Positions 1 through 8,041 of a stretch of 64,000 bases of DNA are shown here, piece by piece. Where the stretch lies: NCBI RefSeq assembly GCF_046254955.1, contig NZ_JBJXRG010000001.1, forward strand, positions 620,001 through 684,000. The letters are read 5' to 3'. The notes under the pieces were generated by a model. The model saw only the letters and a program-made list of their open reading frames with translations. It was not told where the DNA came from and made no database searches. This stretch comes from Qipengyuania_C sp046254955 (GTDB lineage Bacteria > Pseudomonadota > Alphaproteobacteria > Sphingomonadales > Sphingomonadaceae). Numbering within the stretch: position 1 is the first letter of the stretch; each line of letters begins with the position of its first letter. The translations under genes were made by a program, and so were the position numbers.

Positions 1-1
1 A

Positions 2-577
2 CTGCTTGCCAATCTCGACATGCATTTCTCGCAGCACAGGTTCCTACTTGGTTCACGGCCCTCGATCGGCGACTACGGCTTGATCGGGCCGCTCTACGCG
101 CACCTCTATCGCGACCCTGCATCGGGCGAGATCATGAAGCGGCTCGCGCCCGAAGTGGCGCGATGGATCGAGCGCATGGTCGAGCCGGAACGTTCGGGCA
201 AAGGCGAATACCTGGCCCACGACGTAGTCCCCGACACACTTCTACCAGTTCTGCGGCGAATGATGCGCGAGCAATTGCCCAATCTTGCTCAGACGGCAAA
301 GCTCATGGCCGAGTGGGGCGCCTCAACTGACGATGTGGAACTGCCACGAGCGGTCGGACAAGCCGAATATGTTGTCGAAGGCCATCGCACCGAACGCTTT
401 GCCGCACCTTTCAGCCTGTGGATGCTGCAGCGTGCGACCGACTTTCTTGCCAGTCTCGATTCGCAGGATCGTGAGGCCTGCGCCAGCCTGCTCCGCGACG
501 TCGACGGTGATAGCCTTCTCGATTTTGAAATGCCGTTCCGCCTGAAGTTCGAAAACCATCGGCTCTATCGCGAGTAG
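2..577 (+). CDS. Glutathione S-transferase family protein (5' end outside the window)
   Basis: The reading frame is open from the first complete codon and encodes the C-terminal part of a GST-fold protein. The segment FLLGSRPSIGDYGLIGPLY matches the GST C-terminal all-helical domain, where the conserved Asp of the S/T-x-x-D hydrophobic staple motif sits in PSIGDYGL. The thioredoxin-like N-terminal domain that binds glutathione lies upstream of the window, so substrate class cannot be told. An internal ATG at 20 is not the true start, because conserved domain sequence continues in front of it. The gene ends one base before the convergent DUF853 gene, so the two share a 3' boundary. Confidence 0.75.
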   Translation: MLANLDMHFSQHRFLLGSRPSIGDYGLIGPLYAHLYRDPASGEIMKRLAPEVARWIERMVEPERSGKGEYLAHDVVPDTLLPVLRRMMREQLPNLAQTAKLMAEWGASTDDVELPRAVGQAEYVVEGHRTERFAAPFSLWMLQRATDFLASLDSQDREACASLLRDVDGDSLLDFEMPFRLKFENHRLYRE

Positions 578-578
578 C

Positions 579-2105
579 CTACCGCATCAGGCTACCGATA
601 ATATTACGAACGAAGGAATTCGCGCCGGTACGGATCGGGTCGGCGCGCGATTTCTTGCCCAGCGCTTTCGCGACCGCAATCGATGCCATCGACCCTGCCG
701 CAGCCTTGAGCGCGCCTTTACCAGCTTTCTCCCAGATCGAAGTCGACTTGCGTGAGCGCTTGCGCACTTCGTCTTCACCCTTCTCTTCGACTTCTGCCGC
801 GGTCTCGGCAGCATCTATCGCTTTCTGGGCGAGGACTTCCTCGGCGCTTTCACGATCAACCGCCTCGTCATACTTGCCTTCGACTGGGCTGATTGACTTG
901 ATGATTGCGCGCTCTTTCTTGCTCACCGGACCGAGGCGCGAGCGTGGTGGCTTGATCAGCGTGCGCTGGACAATCGTCGGCGCACCATCTTCGTCGAGCG
1001 TGGAAACCAAAGCTTCGCCGACCTTCAATTCGGTGATCGCCTCTTCGACGTCGAGGTCAGGGTTTATCCGAAATGTTTCCGCCGCGGCTTTGATCGCGCG
1101 CTGGTCCCTCGGAGTGAAGGCACGTAGAGCGTGCTGGACGCGGTTTCCCAGCTGACCGGCCACTTCCTCGGGAATATCGATTGGGTTCTGCGTTACGAAG
1201 AACACGCCGACACCCTTCGAGCGGATCAGCCGGACGACTTGCTCGATCTTGTCTTCGAGAGCCTTGGGGGCATCATCGAACAGCAGGTGCGCCTCATCGA
1301 AGAAGAAGACGAGCTCGGGCTTTTCCGGGTCGCCCACTTCGGGAAGACTCTCGAATAGCTCCGCCAGGAGCCACAACAGGAATGTCGCATAAAGCTTCGG
1401 ACTGCGCATGAGCTTGTCGGCTGCCAGCACATTGATATTGCCCCGCCCCTGCTCATCACGGCTGAGGAAGTCGTCAATCTCGAGCGCCGGCTCGCCAAAG
1501 AAGCGATCAGCGCCCTGGCTTTCGAAACTGAGCAGCTGGCGCTGGATCGCGCCCACCGATTGCTTCGAGACATTACCATATTTGCCCGAGAGCTCCCGCG
1601 CATTCTCGGACGCCCAGGCGAGCACGGACTGGAGGTCACCGAAATCGAGCAGCAGTAGCCCATTCTCGTCTGCGTGGCGGAAGACGATCTGCAACACGCC
1701 TTCCTGTGTGTCGTTGAGGTCGAGCAATCGGGAAAGGAGTAGCGGACCCATCTCGCTTATGGTCGTACGGATCGGATGACCTTGTTCTCCATACAAGTCC
1801 CAGAAGATCACCGGGTTATCCGAATAGGCATAGTCATTCATGCCCAGTTCTTTCGCGCGGCCTTCTAGTTTGTCAGCATGCTTGAACGTCGGCGAACCGG
1901 GCATGGCTACCCCGGACAAATCGCCTTTCACATCGGCAACGAACACCGGGACGCCATTGGCGGAAAAGCTCTCGGCGAGACCCTGGAGTGTTACAGTCTT
2001 ACCTGTCCCGGTCGCCCCCGCGATCAATCCGTGGCGGTTGGCCCGTGACAGATCGAGATGCTGACGCTCGCCATTGGAAGCTAGGCCCAGAAAGATTTCA
2101 CTCAT
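579..2105 (-). CDS. HerA-like DUF853 family ATPase (YjgR type)
   Basis: 508 aa cytoplasmic P-loop ATPase of the DUF853/YjgR family, related to the HerA/FtsK translocases. The Walker A motif GATGTGKT is at residues 30-37, close to the N-terminus as usual for the family, and a Walker B-like VFFFDEAH is at 266-273. The C-terminal roughly 90 residues are low-complexity, rich in Glu, Ala and Lys, then end in a small Ala/Gly-rich segment, which is also typical of YjgR. No HAS-barrel, NurA or other partner gene is adjacent, so a role in DNA end processing is not implied here. The physiological role of the family is not established. It is divergent from pabBC, with about 100 bp between the starts. 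Confidence 0.88.
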   Translation of the reverse strand: MSEIFLGLASNGERQHLDLSRANRHGLIAGATGTGKTVTLQGLAESFSANGVPVFVADVKGDLSGVAMPGSPTFKHADKLEGRAKELGMNDYAYSDNPVIFWDLYGEQGHPIRTTISEMGPLLLSRLLDLNDTQEGVLQIVFRHADENGLLLLDFGDLQSVLAWASENARELSGKYGNVSKQSVGAIQRQLLSFESQGADRFFGEPALEIDDFLSRDEQGRGNINVLAADKLMRSPKLYATFLLWLLAELFESLPEVGDPEKPELVFFFDEAHLLFDDAPKALEDKIEQVVRLIRSKGVGVFFVTQNPIDIPEEVAGQLGNRVQHALRAFTPRDQRAIKAAAETFRINPDLDVEEAITELKVGEALVSTLDEDGAPTIVQRTLIKPPRSRLGPVSKKERAIIKSISPVEGKYDEAVDRESAEEVLAQKAIDAAETAAEVEEKGEDEVRKRSRKSTSIWEKAGKGALKAAAGSMASIAVAKALGKKSRADPIRTGANSFVRNIIGSLMR

Positions 2106-2205
2106 CAGTTTGTTTGCTCCAGCACTGTTCAGGCGCCTGTCTGCAAAGCATGGCCGCCCCGGTCAAGTTCTCGACTTGTCGGCACGATCAGCTAATGCGG
2201 GCAAG

Positions 2206-4017
2206 ATGAGCGCGCGCGCACCTTTTGTCCTGCTTGATGATGCCAGAAGCGAAGGCGCCGCTCCTGCGTACCTGTATGAGAATCCGCGCGAGATTTTCGT
2301 CGCGTACAGGCCGGAACAGGTCGAGAAGGCGCTGGCCGATGCCGACACAGCAAGGCTTGAACACAGCCTGCCGTTGGCGGGGTATATTGCCTACGAAGCC
2401 GGCTTGGCGTTGGAGCCAAGGCTTGTTGGCCTTGCGTCTGGCCGCACGGGGGCCGGAGGCCCGCTGGTATGGCTGGGCTTGTTCGAGACAGAGCGCGAAA
2501 TTCAAGCAAGCGAAATGCCGCAATGGCTCGCTGCCGAGGCAAACGGCGATGCTGCGCTCGGCCCTCTCGATACCCAAATCTCGCAAGGCGCATACACGGA
2601 GGCATTTGAGCGCCTACGCGACGCGATCAGGGCTGGCGATATCTACCAGGCCAACCTGACTTTTCCCTTTGCCGGATCGTATCGCGGCGAGCCTCTGGCC
2701 TTGTACAAGGCGCTTCGACCAGCGGCCGAAGCTGGATATGGAGGCGTTGTGTTCGATGGCTCACACTGGCTCTTGAGCCTTTCGCCCGAGCTATTCGTTT
2801 CTCTGAAAGACGGGATGATCCGAGCGAAGCCCATGAAGGGGACGCGGCCGAGGGGCAGCAATGCCGCACAAGACCGCGCCCTAACTCGTGAACTGGCGAA
2901 ATCAGAAAAGGACAGGGCCGAGAACCTGATGATCGTCGACCTGATGCGCAACGACCTCAGCCGGGTGGCGGCAGCAGGAAGCGTGAAAGTGGAAAATCCC
3001 TTTGAGATCGAAAGCTATCCCACGGTTCATCAGATGGTTACCACCGTCGAGGCGCAGCTGGACAAGAGCAAGTCCATCACCGATCTGCTGCGTGCGATCT
3101 TTCCCTGCGGCTCAATCACCGGCGCCCCAAAGATCCGCGCCATGGAACTGATCAATGAGGTAGAGCGCGATGTACGCGGCCCCTATTGCGGTGCGCTCGG
3201 ACGTATCGGTGCAGATGGAGATGCCGCGTTCAATGTAGCCATCCGCACCTTGCGTCTCACACCGATAGAGAACGGACAAGGCGATGCCGTCCTGGGTGTG
3301 GGCGGAGCGATCGTCGCCGACAGTCTTGCGCAAGGCGAATGGCAGGAAAGCATCCTCAAGGCTGGTTTCGCGCGGGCAAGCGCTCCAGGCCTGAGAGCGC
3401 CCGGCTTCGACCTTATCGAAAGCATGCGCTTCGAGCCCGAGAGCGGGATTGAACTCTTGGAACTGCATCTTGAGCGGCTCAAGGCCAGTGCAGAGGAATT
3501 GGGCTTCGAGTTCGATCGCCATGCAACCCGCAACCAAATCCAGGCGCTATGCTTCGATCTTGAGCAAGCCGCCAAGGTCAGGCTGCTGCTCGCCCGAAGC
3601 GGCGCAATCGCGCTTGAATCGCAGCCCCTTTCCGATCGACCCGAACCAATTTCTTGCGCAGTGCTTCCAATGCCGGTCGATCCCAGCGACTGGCGACTTC
3701 GACACAAGAGCAGTGATCGCGGCTTTTACGGTGATGCCCTGGCAGTTGCCATGGACGCCGGAGCTTCGGAAGGTCTTTTGCTGCATCCCTCCGGTTTTCT
3801 GACCGAAGGCAATTCTTCAAACATCTTCCTGCGGCGGACTAACGGCATTCTGGTGACGCCAAGGGCAGAACTAGGTCTGCTGCCAGGCGTGCTCCGCCGC
3901 ACGTTGCTCGAAAGCGGTAAGGCGGTGGAAGGGGAGATCAGCATCGACGATCTTGCCGATGGGTTCCTGCTCGGCAATTCAGTGCGCGGCCTCCTCAAGG
4001 CCGAGTTGCTGCGATGA
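2206..4017 (+). CDS. pabB: Bifunctional aminodeoxychorismate synthase component I / 4-amino-4-deoxychorismate lyase
   Basis: 603 aa fusion for p-aminobenzoate (folate) synthesis. Residues roughly 1-380 are a chorismate-utilising PabB domain, with the anthranilate-synthase-type signature CGSITGAPKIRAMELI near the end of that domain. Residues roughly 390-603 form a PabC-like PLP lyase (fold-type IV, with EGNSSNIFLR and a C-terminal LLGNSVRGL). The fusion would take chorismate plus ammonia through aminodeoxychorismate to p-aminobenzoate and pyruvate. The longest frame starts at 2074, but those 44 extra residues are unlike PabB and run into the divergent promoter region, so the ATG at 2206 is used. 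The glutamine amidotransferase partner pabA is not in the window. The stop overlaps the next ATG (ATGA). Confidence 0.88.
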   Translation: MSARAPFVLLDDARSEGAAPAYLYENPREIFVAYRPEQVEKALADADTARLEHSLPLAGYIAYEAGLALEPRLVGLASGRTGAGGPLVWLGLFETEREIQASEMPQWLAAEANGDAALGPLDTQISQGAYTEAFERLRDAIRAGDIYQANLTFPFAGSYRGEPLALYKALRPAAEAGYGGVVFDGSHWLLSLSPELFVSLKDGMIRAKPMKGTRPRGSNAAQDRALTRELAKSEKDRAENLMIVDLMRNDLSRVAAAGSVKVENPFEIESYPTVHQMVTTVEAQLDKSKSITDLLRAIFPCGSITGAPKIRAMELINEVERDVRGPYCGALGRIGADGDAAFNVAIRTLRLTPIENGQGDAVLGVGGAIVADSLAQGEWQESILKAGFARASAPGLRAPGFDLIESMRFEPESGIELLELHLERLKASAEELGFEFDRHATRNQIQALCFDLEQAAKVRLLLARSGAIALESQPLSDRPEPISCAVLPMPVDPSDWRLRHKSSDRGFYGDALAVAMDAGASEGLLLHPSGFLTEGNSSNIFLRRTNGILVTPRAELGLLPGVLRRTLLESGKAVEGEISIDDLADGFLLGNSVRGLLKAELLR

Positions 4018-5177
4018 TTTCGCCCGCGCTTTCCCGTGTCGAGATATCGCAGACCAGCGCGATTACCGATCGCGCCGCACAATTGCGCGCCGAGGGACGC
4101 GATGTGATATCGCTCTCTGTTGGCGAGCCCGATTTCGACACGCCGGCGCATGTGATCGAGGCGGCCAAGCGGGCGCTCGACGAAGGCCAGACGCGTTATA
4201 CGCCAGTCGCTGGTACTCCCGCGCTGCGCGAAGCCGCCGCGCTGCATTTCAAACGCGATCTTGGTATTGCCACAGAACCCGGCAACGTGATCGTGACGTC
4301 AGGCGGCAAGCAAGCGATCTTCGAAGCACTGCTGGGAACCATTTCACCCGGGGATGAGGTGATTATTCCGGCCCCGTGGTGGGTAAGTTACCCGCAAATC
4401 GTGCGTTTCGCCGGTGGAACGGTGGTCCCTCTCAAAACTGTCCCGGAAGATGGATATCTGCCCGATCCGGCAAGGCTCGAATCGCTGATCACCGCGAAGA
4501 CCCGCTGGCTGCTGCTCAATACTCCCTGCAATCCTACTGGCGCGGTCTATCCGCCCAATCTAATGCTCGACATTGCCGCTATCGTGGAACGGCATCCGCG
4601 CGTGCTGGTGTTGAGCGACGATATTTACTGGCCGCTGATTTATGGCAGGGACGGTCACCACTCTCTCGCTGCGCTTGCTCCCGAAATCGCCGATCAGGTC
4701 CTGACCGTATCCGGTGTGTCAAAAAGCCATGCGATGACCGGATTCCGGCTTGGGCTCGCGACCGGTCCGGCCGAACTGATTGCTGCCATGAACCGGTTAC
4801 AGTCGCACAACTCGGGCAATGCCAGCTCGATCAGCCAGGCTGCTGCAGTCGCCGCCCTTACCGGCCCGCAGGAATTTCTTACGGCCTGGCGCGAGCGTTT
4901 CCGAAGTCGGCGCGATGAAGTGGTCAAAGCGATCAATGCAGTGCCTGGCCTGTCCACCCCCACACCGCAAGGCGCGTTCTATTGCTTCGTTGATGCGAGC
5001 CCGCTGATGGAGCAATTTGGCGACGACACCCAGCTGACATTGCATCTGCTCGACGCCGGAGTAGCGGTCGTCCCCGCCAGCGCTTTCGGCGGCAAGCATG
5101 GATTCCGCATCAGTTTCGCCGCCAGCGACGAACAGCTCACCGAAGCAAACAGCCGCATAGCAAAGGCCCTCGCATGA
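4014..5177 (+). CDS. PLP-dependent class I aminotransferase (aspartate aminotransferase-like)
   Basis: 387 aa fold-type I aminotransferase of the AspC/AAT subgroup. Visible landmarks are SVGEPDFDTP near the N-terminus, NTPCNPTG at about 169-176, the cofactor Asp in SDDIYW at about 202, and the PLP-binding Lys237 in SGVSKSHAMTGFRLG. The C-terminus contains the FRISFA motif whose Arg binds the substrate carboxylate. Substrate is probably aspartate or a related amino acid with 2-oxoglutarate, but this subgroup is broad. It overlaps pabBC by 4 bp (ATGA) and the pseudouridine synthase gene by 4 bp, so the three are translationally coupled. Confidence 0.87.
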   Translation: MISPALSRVEISQTSAITDRAAQLRAEGRDVISLSVGEPDFDTPAHVIEAAKRALDEGQTRYTPVAGTPALREAAALHFKRDLGIATEPGNVIVTSGGKQAIFEALLGTISPGDEVIIPAPWWVSYPQIVRFAGGTVVPLKTVPEDGYLPDPARLESLITAKTRWLLLNTPCNPTGAVYPPNLMLDIAAIVERHPRVLVLSDDIYWPLIYGRDGHHSLAALAPEIADQVLTVSGVSKSHAMTGFRLGLATGPAELIAAMNRLQSHNSGNASSISQAAAVAALTGPQEFLTAWRERFRSRRDEVVKAINAVPGLSTPTPQGAFYCFVDASPLMEQFGDDTQLTLHLLDAGVAVVPASAFGGKHGFRISFAASDEQLTEANSRIAKALA

Positions 5178-5833
5178 CCGCTATCCCGATTCTCTTCGAA
5201 GACGGCGAGGCACTGGTCATCGACAAACCAGCCGGCTTGTCGATCGAGCGCCCACGGCGAGGAGGGCGAAGCCTCGAAGATCACATTGAAGAGCTCAAGC
5301 TGGGCTTCATGCGGCCGCCCGTCCCTGCCCATCGGCTCGATACCGACACTAGCGGCTGTCTGCTGCTGGCCCGCAACCCCAAGGCTTTGAAACGATTCAA
5401 CCGCGCTTTTGAAGAACGACAGGTGGGCAAGGTCTACCACGGGATTGTCGCGGGCGAGCTCACTCAAGATGAAGGCACGATCGAACTGTCGCTATCGAAG
5501 ATCAGCAGCGCGGAAAAGGGCTGGCGGATGATCCCGGCCAGGAAAGGCAAGCCATCAGTCACGCATTGGAGCAAGCTGGCGGAGCGCGGCGGTGTCACGC
5601 TGGTCGAATTCAAGCCGGAAACCGGTCGTACCCACCAGATTCGTATCCACGCTCTCGCAGGTCTGGGACACGCCCTGCTCGGTGATCCGGTCTACGGAAT
5701 TGGCAAAGGGGCACCGAGGACGATGCTCCATGCCAGCGCACTGACCATGCAACGCGCGGGAAAATCGCCGATCGAGGCAGTCTCGCCGCTTCCTGCCGAC
5801 TTTGTCGCTCTTGGATTTGGCGATGGATCCTGA
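5174..5833 (+). CDS. RluA-family RNA pseudouridine synthase
   Basis: 219 aa pseudouridine synthase of the RluA family, which isomerises uridine in rRNA or tRNA. The catalytic motif HRLDTDTSG is at residues 53-61, giving catalytic Asp56; FKPETGRTHQIRIH and LLGDPVYG are the other signature segments. There is no S4 domain, which points to the short RluA/TruC-like branch rather than RluC/D. The target position cannot be assigned from sequence. The start overlaps the aminotransferase stop, and the end overlaps arfB by 11 bp. Confidence 0.88.
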   Translation: MTAIPILFEDGEALVIDKPAGLSIERPRRGGRSLEDHIEELKLGFMRPPVPAHRLDTDTSGCLLLARNPKALKRFNRAFEERQVGKVYHGIVAGELTQDEGTIELSLSKISSAEKGWRMIPARKGKPSVTHWSKLAERGGVTLVEFKPETGRTHQIRIHALAGLGHALLGDPVYGIGKGAPRTMLHASALTMQRAGKSPIEAVSPLPADFVALGFGDGS

Positions 5834-6239
5834 TCTCCTTGAAAGGGCGCACGCGCTAGCCGAGGAGACTTTCCTCGCTGGCAGCGGACCGGGCGGACAG
5901 AATGCCAATAAAGTGGCGACCGAAGTGCAGCTTCGCGTCAACGCGTATAAGCTGCGCCTACCACCAGCCGTTTTCTCGCGCCTGAGAACGACGGCGGGAA
6001 GCAAGATGACGGCTTCTGGCGACATCCTGATCAGCGCGAAAGAACACCGTTCGCAGGAAGCGAATCGGGCCGAAGCACGCGAGAAGCTCGCAGAATTGCT
6101 AGAGGAAGCCCATCGTGCGCCCAAGAAACGCGCCAAGACACGGGTGAATCGTCTCAACAAGACCAAAAGAATTAAGACCAAGAAGGCACGCGGCGAGGTC
6201 AAGGCCAAGCGCGGCAAGGTCTCTCGCACCGACTGGTAA
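5823..6239 (+). CDS. arfB: Peptidyl-tRNA hydrolase ArfB (RF-1 domain ribosome-rescue factor)
   Basis: 138 aa protein that releases peptides from ribosomes stalled on non-stop mRNA. The GGQ motif that catalyses ester hydrolysis is at residues 24-26 within GSGPGGQNANK, and the Lys/Arg-rich C-terminal tail (about residues 100-138) is the part that enters the empty mRNA channel in known ArfB/YaeJ. The start at 5823 (MDPDLLERAH) is chosen because the seven residues upstream in the longest frame lie deeper in the rluA-type gene and are not conserved in kind. It is the last gene of the pabBC run. Confidence 0.9.
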   Translation: MDPDLLERAHALAEETFLAGSGPGGQNANKVATEVQLRVNAYKLRLPPAVFSRLRTTAGSKMTASGDILISAKEHRSQEANRAEAREKLAELLEEAHRAPKKRAKTRVNRLNKTKRIKTKKARGEVKAKRGKVSRTDW

Positions 6240-6390
6240 CCCCTCGACAAGAGAGGCCAGAACGCTTGACTTTCCCTCGTGAATCGGCGAATGGCCCGCC
6301 CGGACTGGCGGTGCTGCCCAAACTTGGGAACGCGCCGCCTCAATTATTTCAGGCCCGCTGTGGCCTCAACCAGACATTCAGGATTACGCC

Positions 6391-6558
6391 ATGGCGAAGC
6401 CCGCAACCGTAAAGATCAAATTGGTCTCGACTGCCGACACCGGCTTTTATTACGTGACCAAGAAGAATCCGCGTAACATCACCGAGAAGATGACTTTCCG
6501 TAAGTATGATCCGGTGGTGCGCAAGCACGTGGAATTCAAGGAAGCAAAGATCAAGTAA
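6391..6558 (+). CDS. rpmG: 50S ribosomal protein L33
   Basis: A 55-codon gene. The protein begins MAKPATVKIKLVSTADTGF and continues YYVTKKNPRNITEKM, ending in KEAKIK, a full-length alphaproteobacterial L33. It lacks the four zinc-binding cysteines, so it is the C-minus type that does not need zinc. It stands alone between arfB and lolA with about 150 bp in front of it, which presumably holds its promoter, though no clear -35/-10 pair was found. Confidence 0.95.
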   Translation: MAKPATVKIKLVSTADTGFYYVTKKNPRNITEKMTFRKYDPVVRKHVEFKEAKIK

Positions 6559-6622
6559 GCTGAACCGCGGGAACCACCTGAATTCAGCGATCGTTCAATG
6601 CTCCGAAAGTAGATATCGGAGC

Positions 6623-7285
6623 ATGCAAAAAGTGCTTTCAAAACTTAAGAAACCTGTGTCAGCCGCCCTTGCAGGCGCGCTGGTCTTTGCCATTCCGGTA
6701 GCGTTTGTCGCGCCGGCCGCCCCCGTTGCGGCCGCTGAAGGCGACCTCGACCGCGCAGTCTCTGCCTTGCGCGGCATTTCGACGATGCGGGCCGACTTTA
6801 GCCAGACCGATCGCTCGGGACAGACGCTTTCTGGCGTCTTGACGTTGAAGCGCCCTGGCAAGATCCGTTTCCAGTACCAGAAAGATGTCGACCTGCTTGT
6901 CGTGTCCAACGGCAAATCGCTTTATCTGGTCGATTACGAAGTCGATCAGGTGCAGCGCTGGCCAATCAGCAACTCGCCGCTCGGTGCGCTGCTTGATCCC
7001 AATCGCGATGTGAAGCGTTTTGGAAAGCTGATCCCGACAGGCAATCCTAACGTTATTAGCGTGGAAGTGCGCGATCCCAAGCGGCCCGAATTCGGAGTGA
7101 TCACTTTGCTGTTCACGCGCAATGCGTCGGCTCCAGGCGGCTTGGAGCTGAACAACTGGGTCGCGCTCGATGCGCAGAACCAGCGCACCACCGTCAGGCT
7201 CAAGAACCATCGCTACGGCATGTCTGTTTCTGACAACACTTTCCGCTTCCGCGATCCGCGTGGATCGTCTCGTCGCGGACGCTAA
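6623..7285 (+). CDS. lolA: Outer-membrane lipoprotein carrier protein LolA
   Basis: 220 aa periplasmic chaperone that takes lipoproteins released by the LolCDE ABC transporter and delivers them to the outer membrane. After an N-terminal signal sequence (KKPVSAALAGALVFAIPVAF, cleavage near PVAAAEG) comes the LolA core: MRADFSQTDRSGQ, KRPGKIRFQY and SLYLVDYEVDQVQRWP. The start at 6623 is chosen because it gives a normal signal peptide; the longer frame from 6506 adds 39 residues unlike the family. The C-terminus is Arg/Ser-rich. LolB is not in the window. Confidence 0.9.
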   Translation: MQKVLSKLKKPVSAALAGALVFAIPVAFVAPAAPVAAAEGDLDRAVSALRGISTMRADFSQTDRSGQTLSGVLTLKRPGKIRFQYQKDVDLLVVSNGKSLYLVDYEVDQVQRWPISNSPLGALLDPNRDVKRFGKLIPTGNPNVISVEVRDPKRPEFGVITLLFTRNASAPGGLELNNWVALDAQNQRTTVRLKNHRYGMSVSDNTFRFRDPRGSSRRGR

Positions 7286-7459
7286 ACGGCTCGGCGGCGA
7301 TTTGTTGGCCGCTTGCGGCGAAACACAGGCCCACGTTCATTCAGCGGAAAGGACAAGGGGCATATCCTGCTTCGCAGCAAGAGCTTGAAAGGCGGGTTTC
7401 CCCCCTGTTGTCCGCACTTTCTCCTGGTTGTCTTGCAAAGCGTGACGAACGCTAAGTCG

Positions 7460-7493
7460 AACCCTCACCCCAATGCCCCCGGGGTGGGGGTTT
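7460..7493. terminator. Probable bidirectional terminator hairpin
   Basis: AACCCTCACCCC (7460-7471) pairs with GGGGTGGGGGTT (7481-7492) around a 9-nt loop, giving 12 pairs with one T-G wobble, followed by one more T. It lies between the convergent lolA and ACT-protein genes, so either could use it; the short T-run favours the plus strand only weakly. The rest of 7286-7516 shows no gene. Confidence 0.45.
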
Positions 7494-7516
7494 AACTCTA
7501 TCGGACACAGGGAAGT

Positions 7517-8038
7517 TCAGCCGTCGGCAAAAGTGAAATCGACCATGATTTCGCCGGAGATCGCTTCGAGAGCATCCTGCGCATCTTCGGGCGCAACGCC
7601 ATCGGGCAAGGTCGCGAGAACTTCTGCTCGGAAGAGTTTCTCCCCGCCCCAGGCCGCCGATTCTTCGTGGCTCGAAAGGCTCTCGATATTGGCGCCCAGC
7701 CTGGCCAGCGCGCCGGTCACCTGGCTGATGATCCCGGGGCGGTCTGACCCGACCAACTCGAACAGGAACGGCTGTCCGGCGACCGGATCGACCTCGCGCG
7801 CCGCATTGGTGACCACACGCAGATCGGCAATATCGAGCTTGCCGGCCGCCGCTTCAAGATCGCCGACCTTGCTAGCCTCCAGTTCGACCAGAACCGAGCC
7901 AACATAGAGGCCGCCCAGCCGGCTGAAATGGCCTTCTTGCCAATTCCCACCCACGGCCACGATCGCATCGGCGAGCGCAGAGGTGAGGCCGGGCCTATCG
8001 TTGCCGGTAACCGTCAGGACAAGACGTGTCTGTGCCAT
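7517..8038 (-). CDS. ACT-domain protein (GcvR-like)
   Basis: 173 aa protein made of two ACT domains: residues about 4-80 (LVLTVTGNDRPGLTSALADA) and about 92-170 (FELVGSDRPGIISQVTGALA). ACT domains bind amino acids and control enzymes or transcription; the tandem arrangement without any enzyme or DNA-binding domain resembles the glycine cleavage repressor GcvR. It follows maeB with only 3 bp between, so it is probably co-transcribed with it. No gcv genes are nearby, so the GcvR role itself is not supported by context. Confidence 0.75.
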   Translation of the reverse strand: MAQTRLVLTVTGNDRPGLTSALADAIVAVGGNWQEGHFSRLGGLYVGSVLVELEASKVGDLEAAAGKLDIADLRVVTNAAREVDPVAGQPFLFELVGSDRPGIISQVTGALARLGANIESLSSHEESAAWGGEKLFRAEVLATLPDGVAPEDAQDALEAISGEIMVDFTFADG

Positions 8039-8041
8039 CGG

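Noticed and set aside
7286..7459. Possible small RNA or gene between lolA and the hairpin at 7460
   Set aside because: No start with ribosome-binding site, no promoter pair and no conserved-looking frame; only the terminator hairpin is supported.
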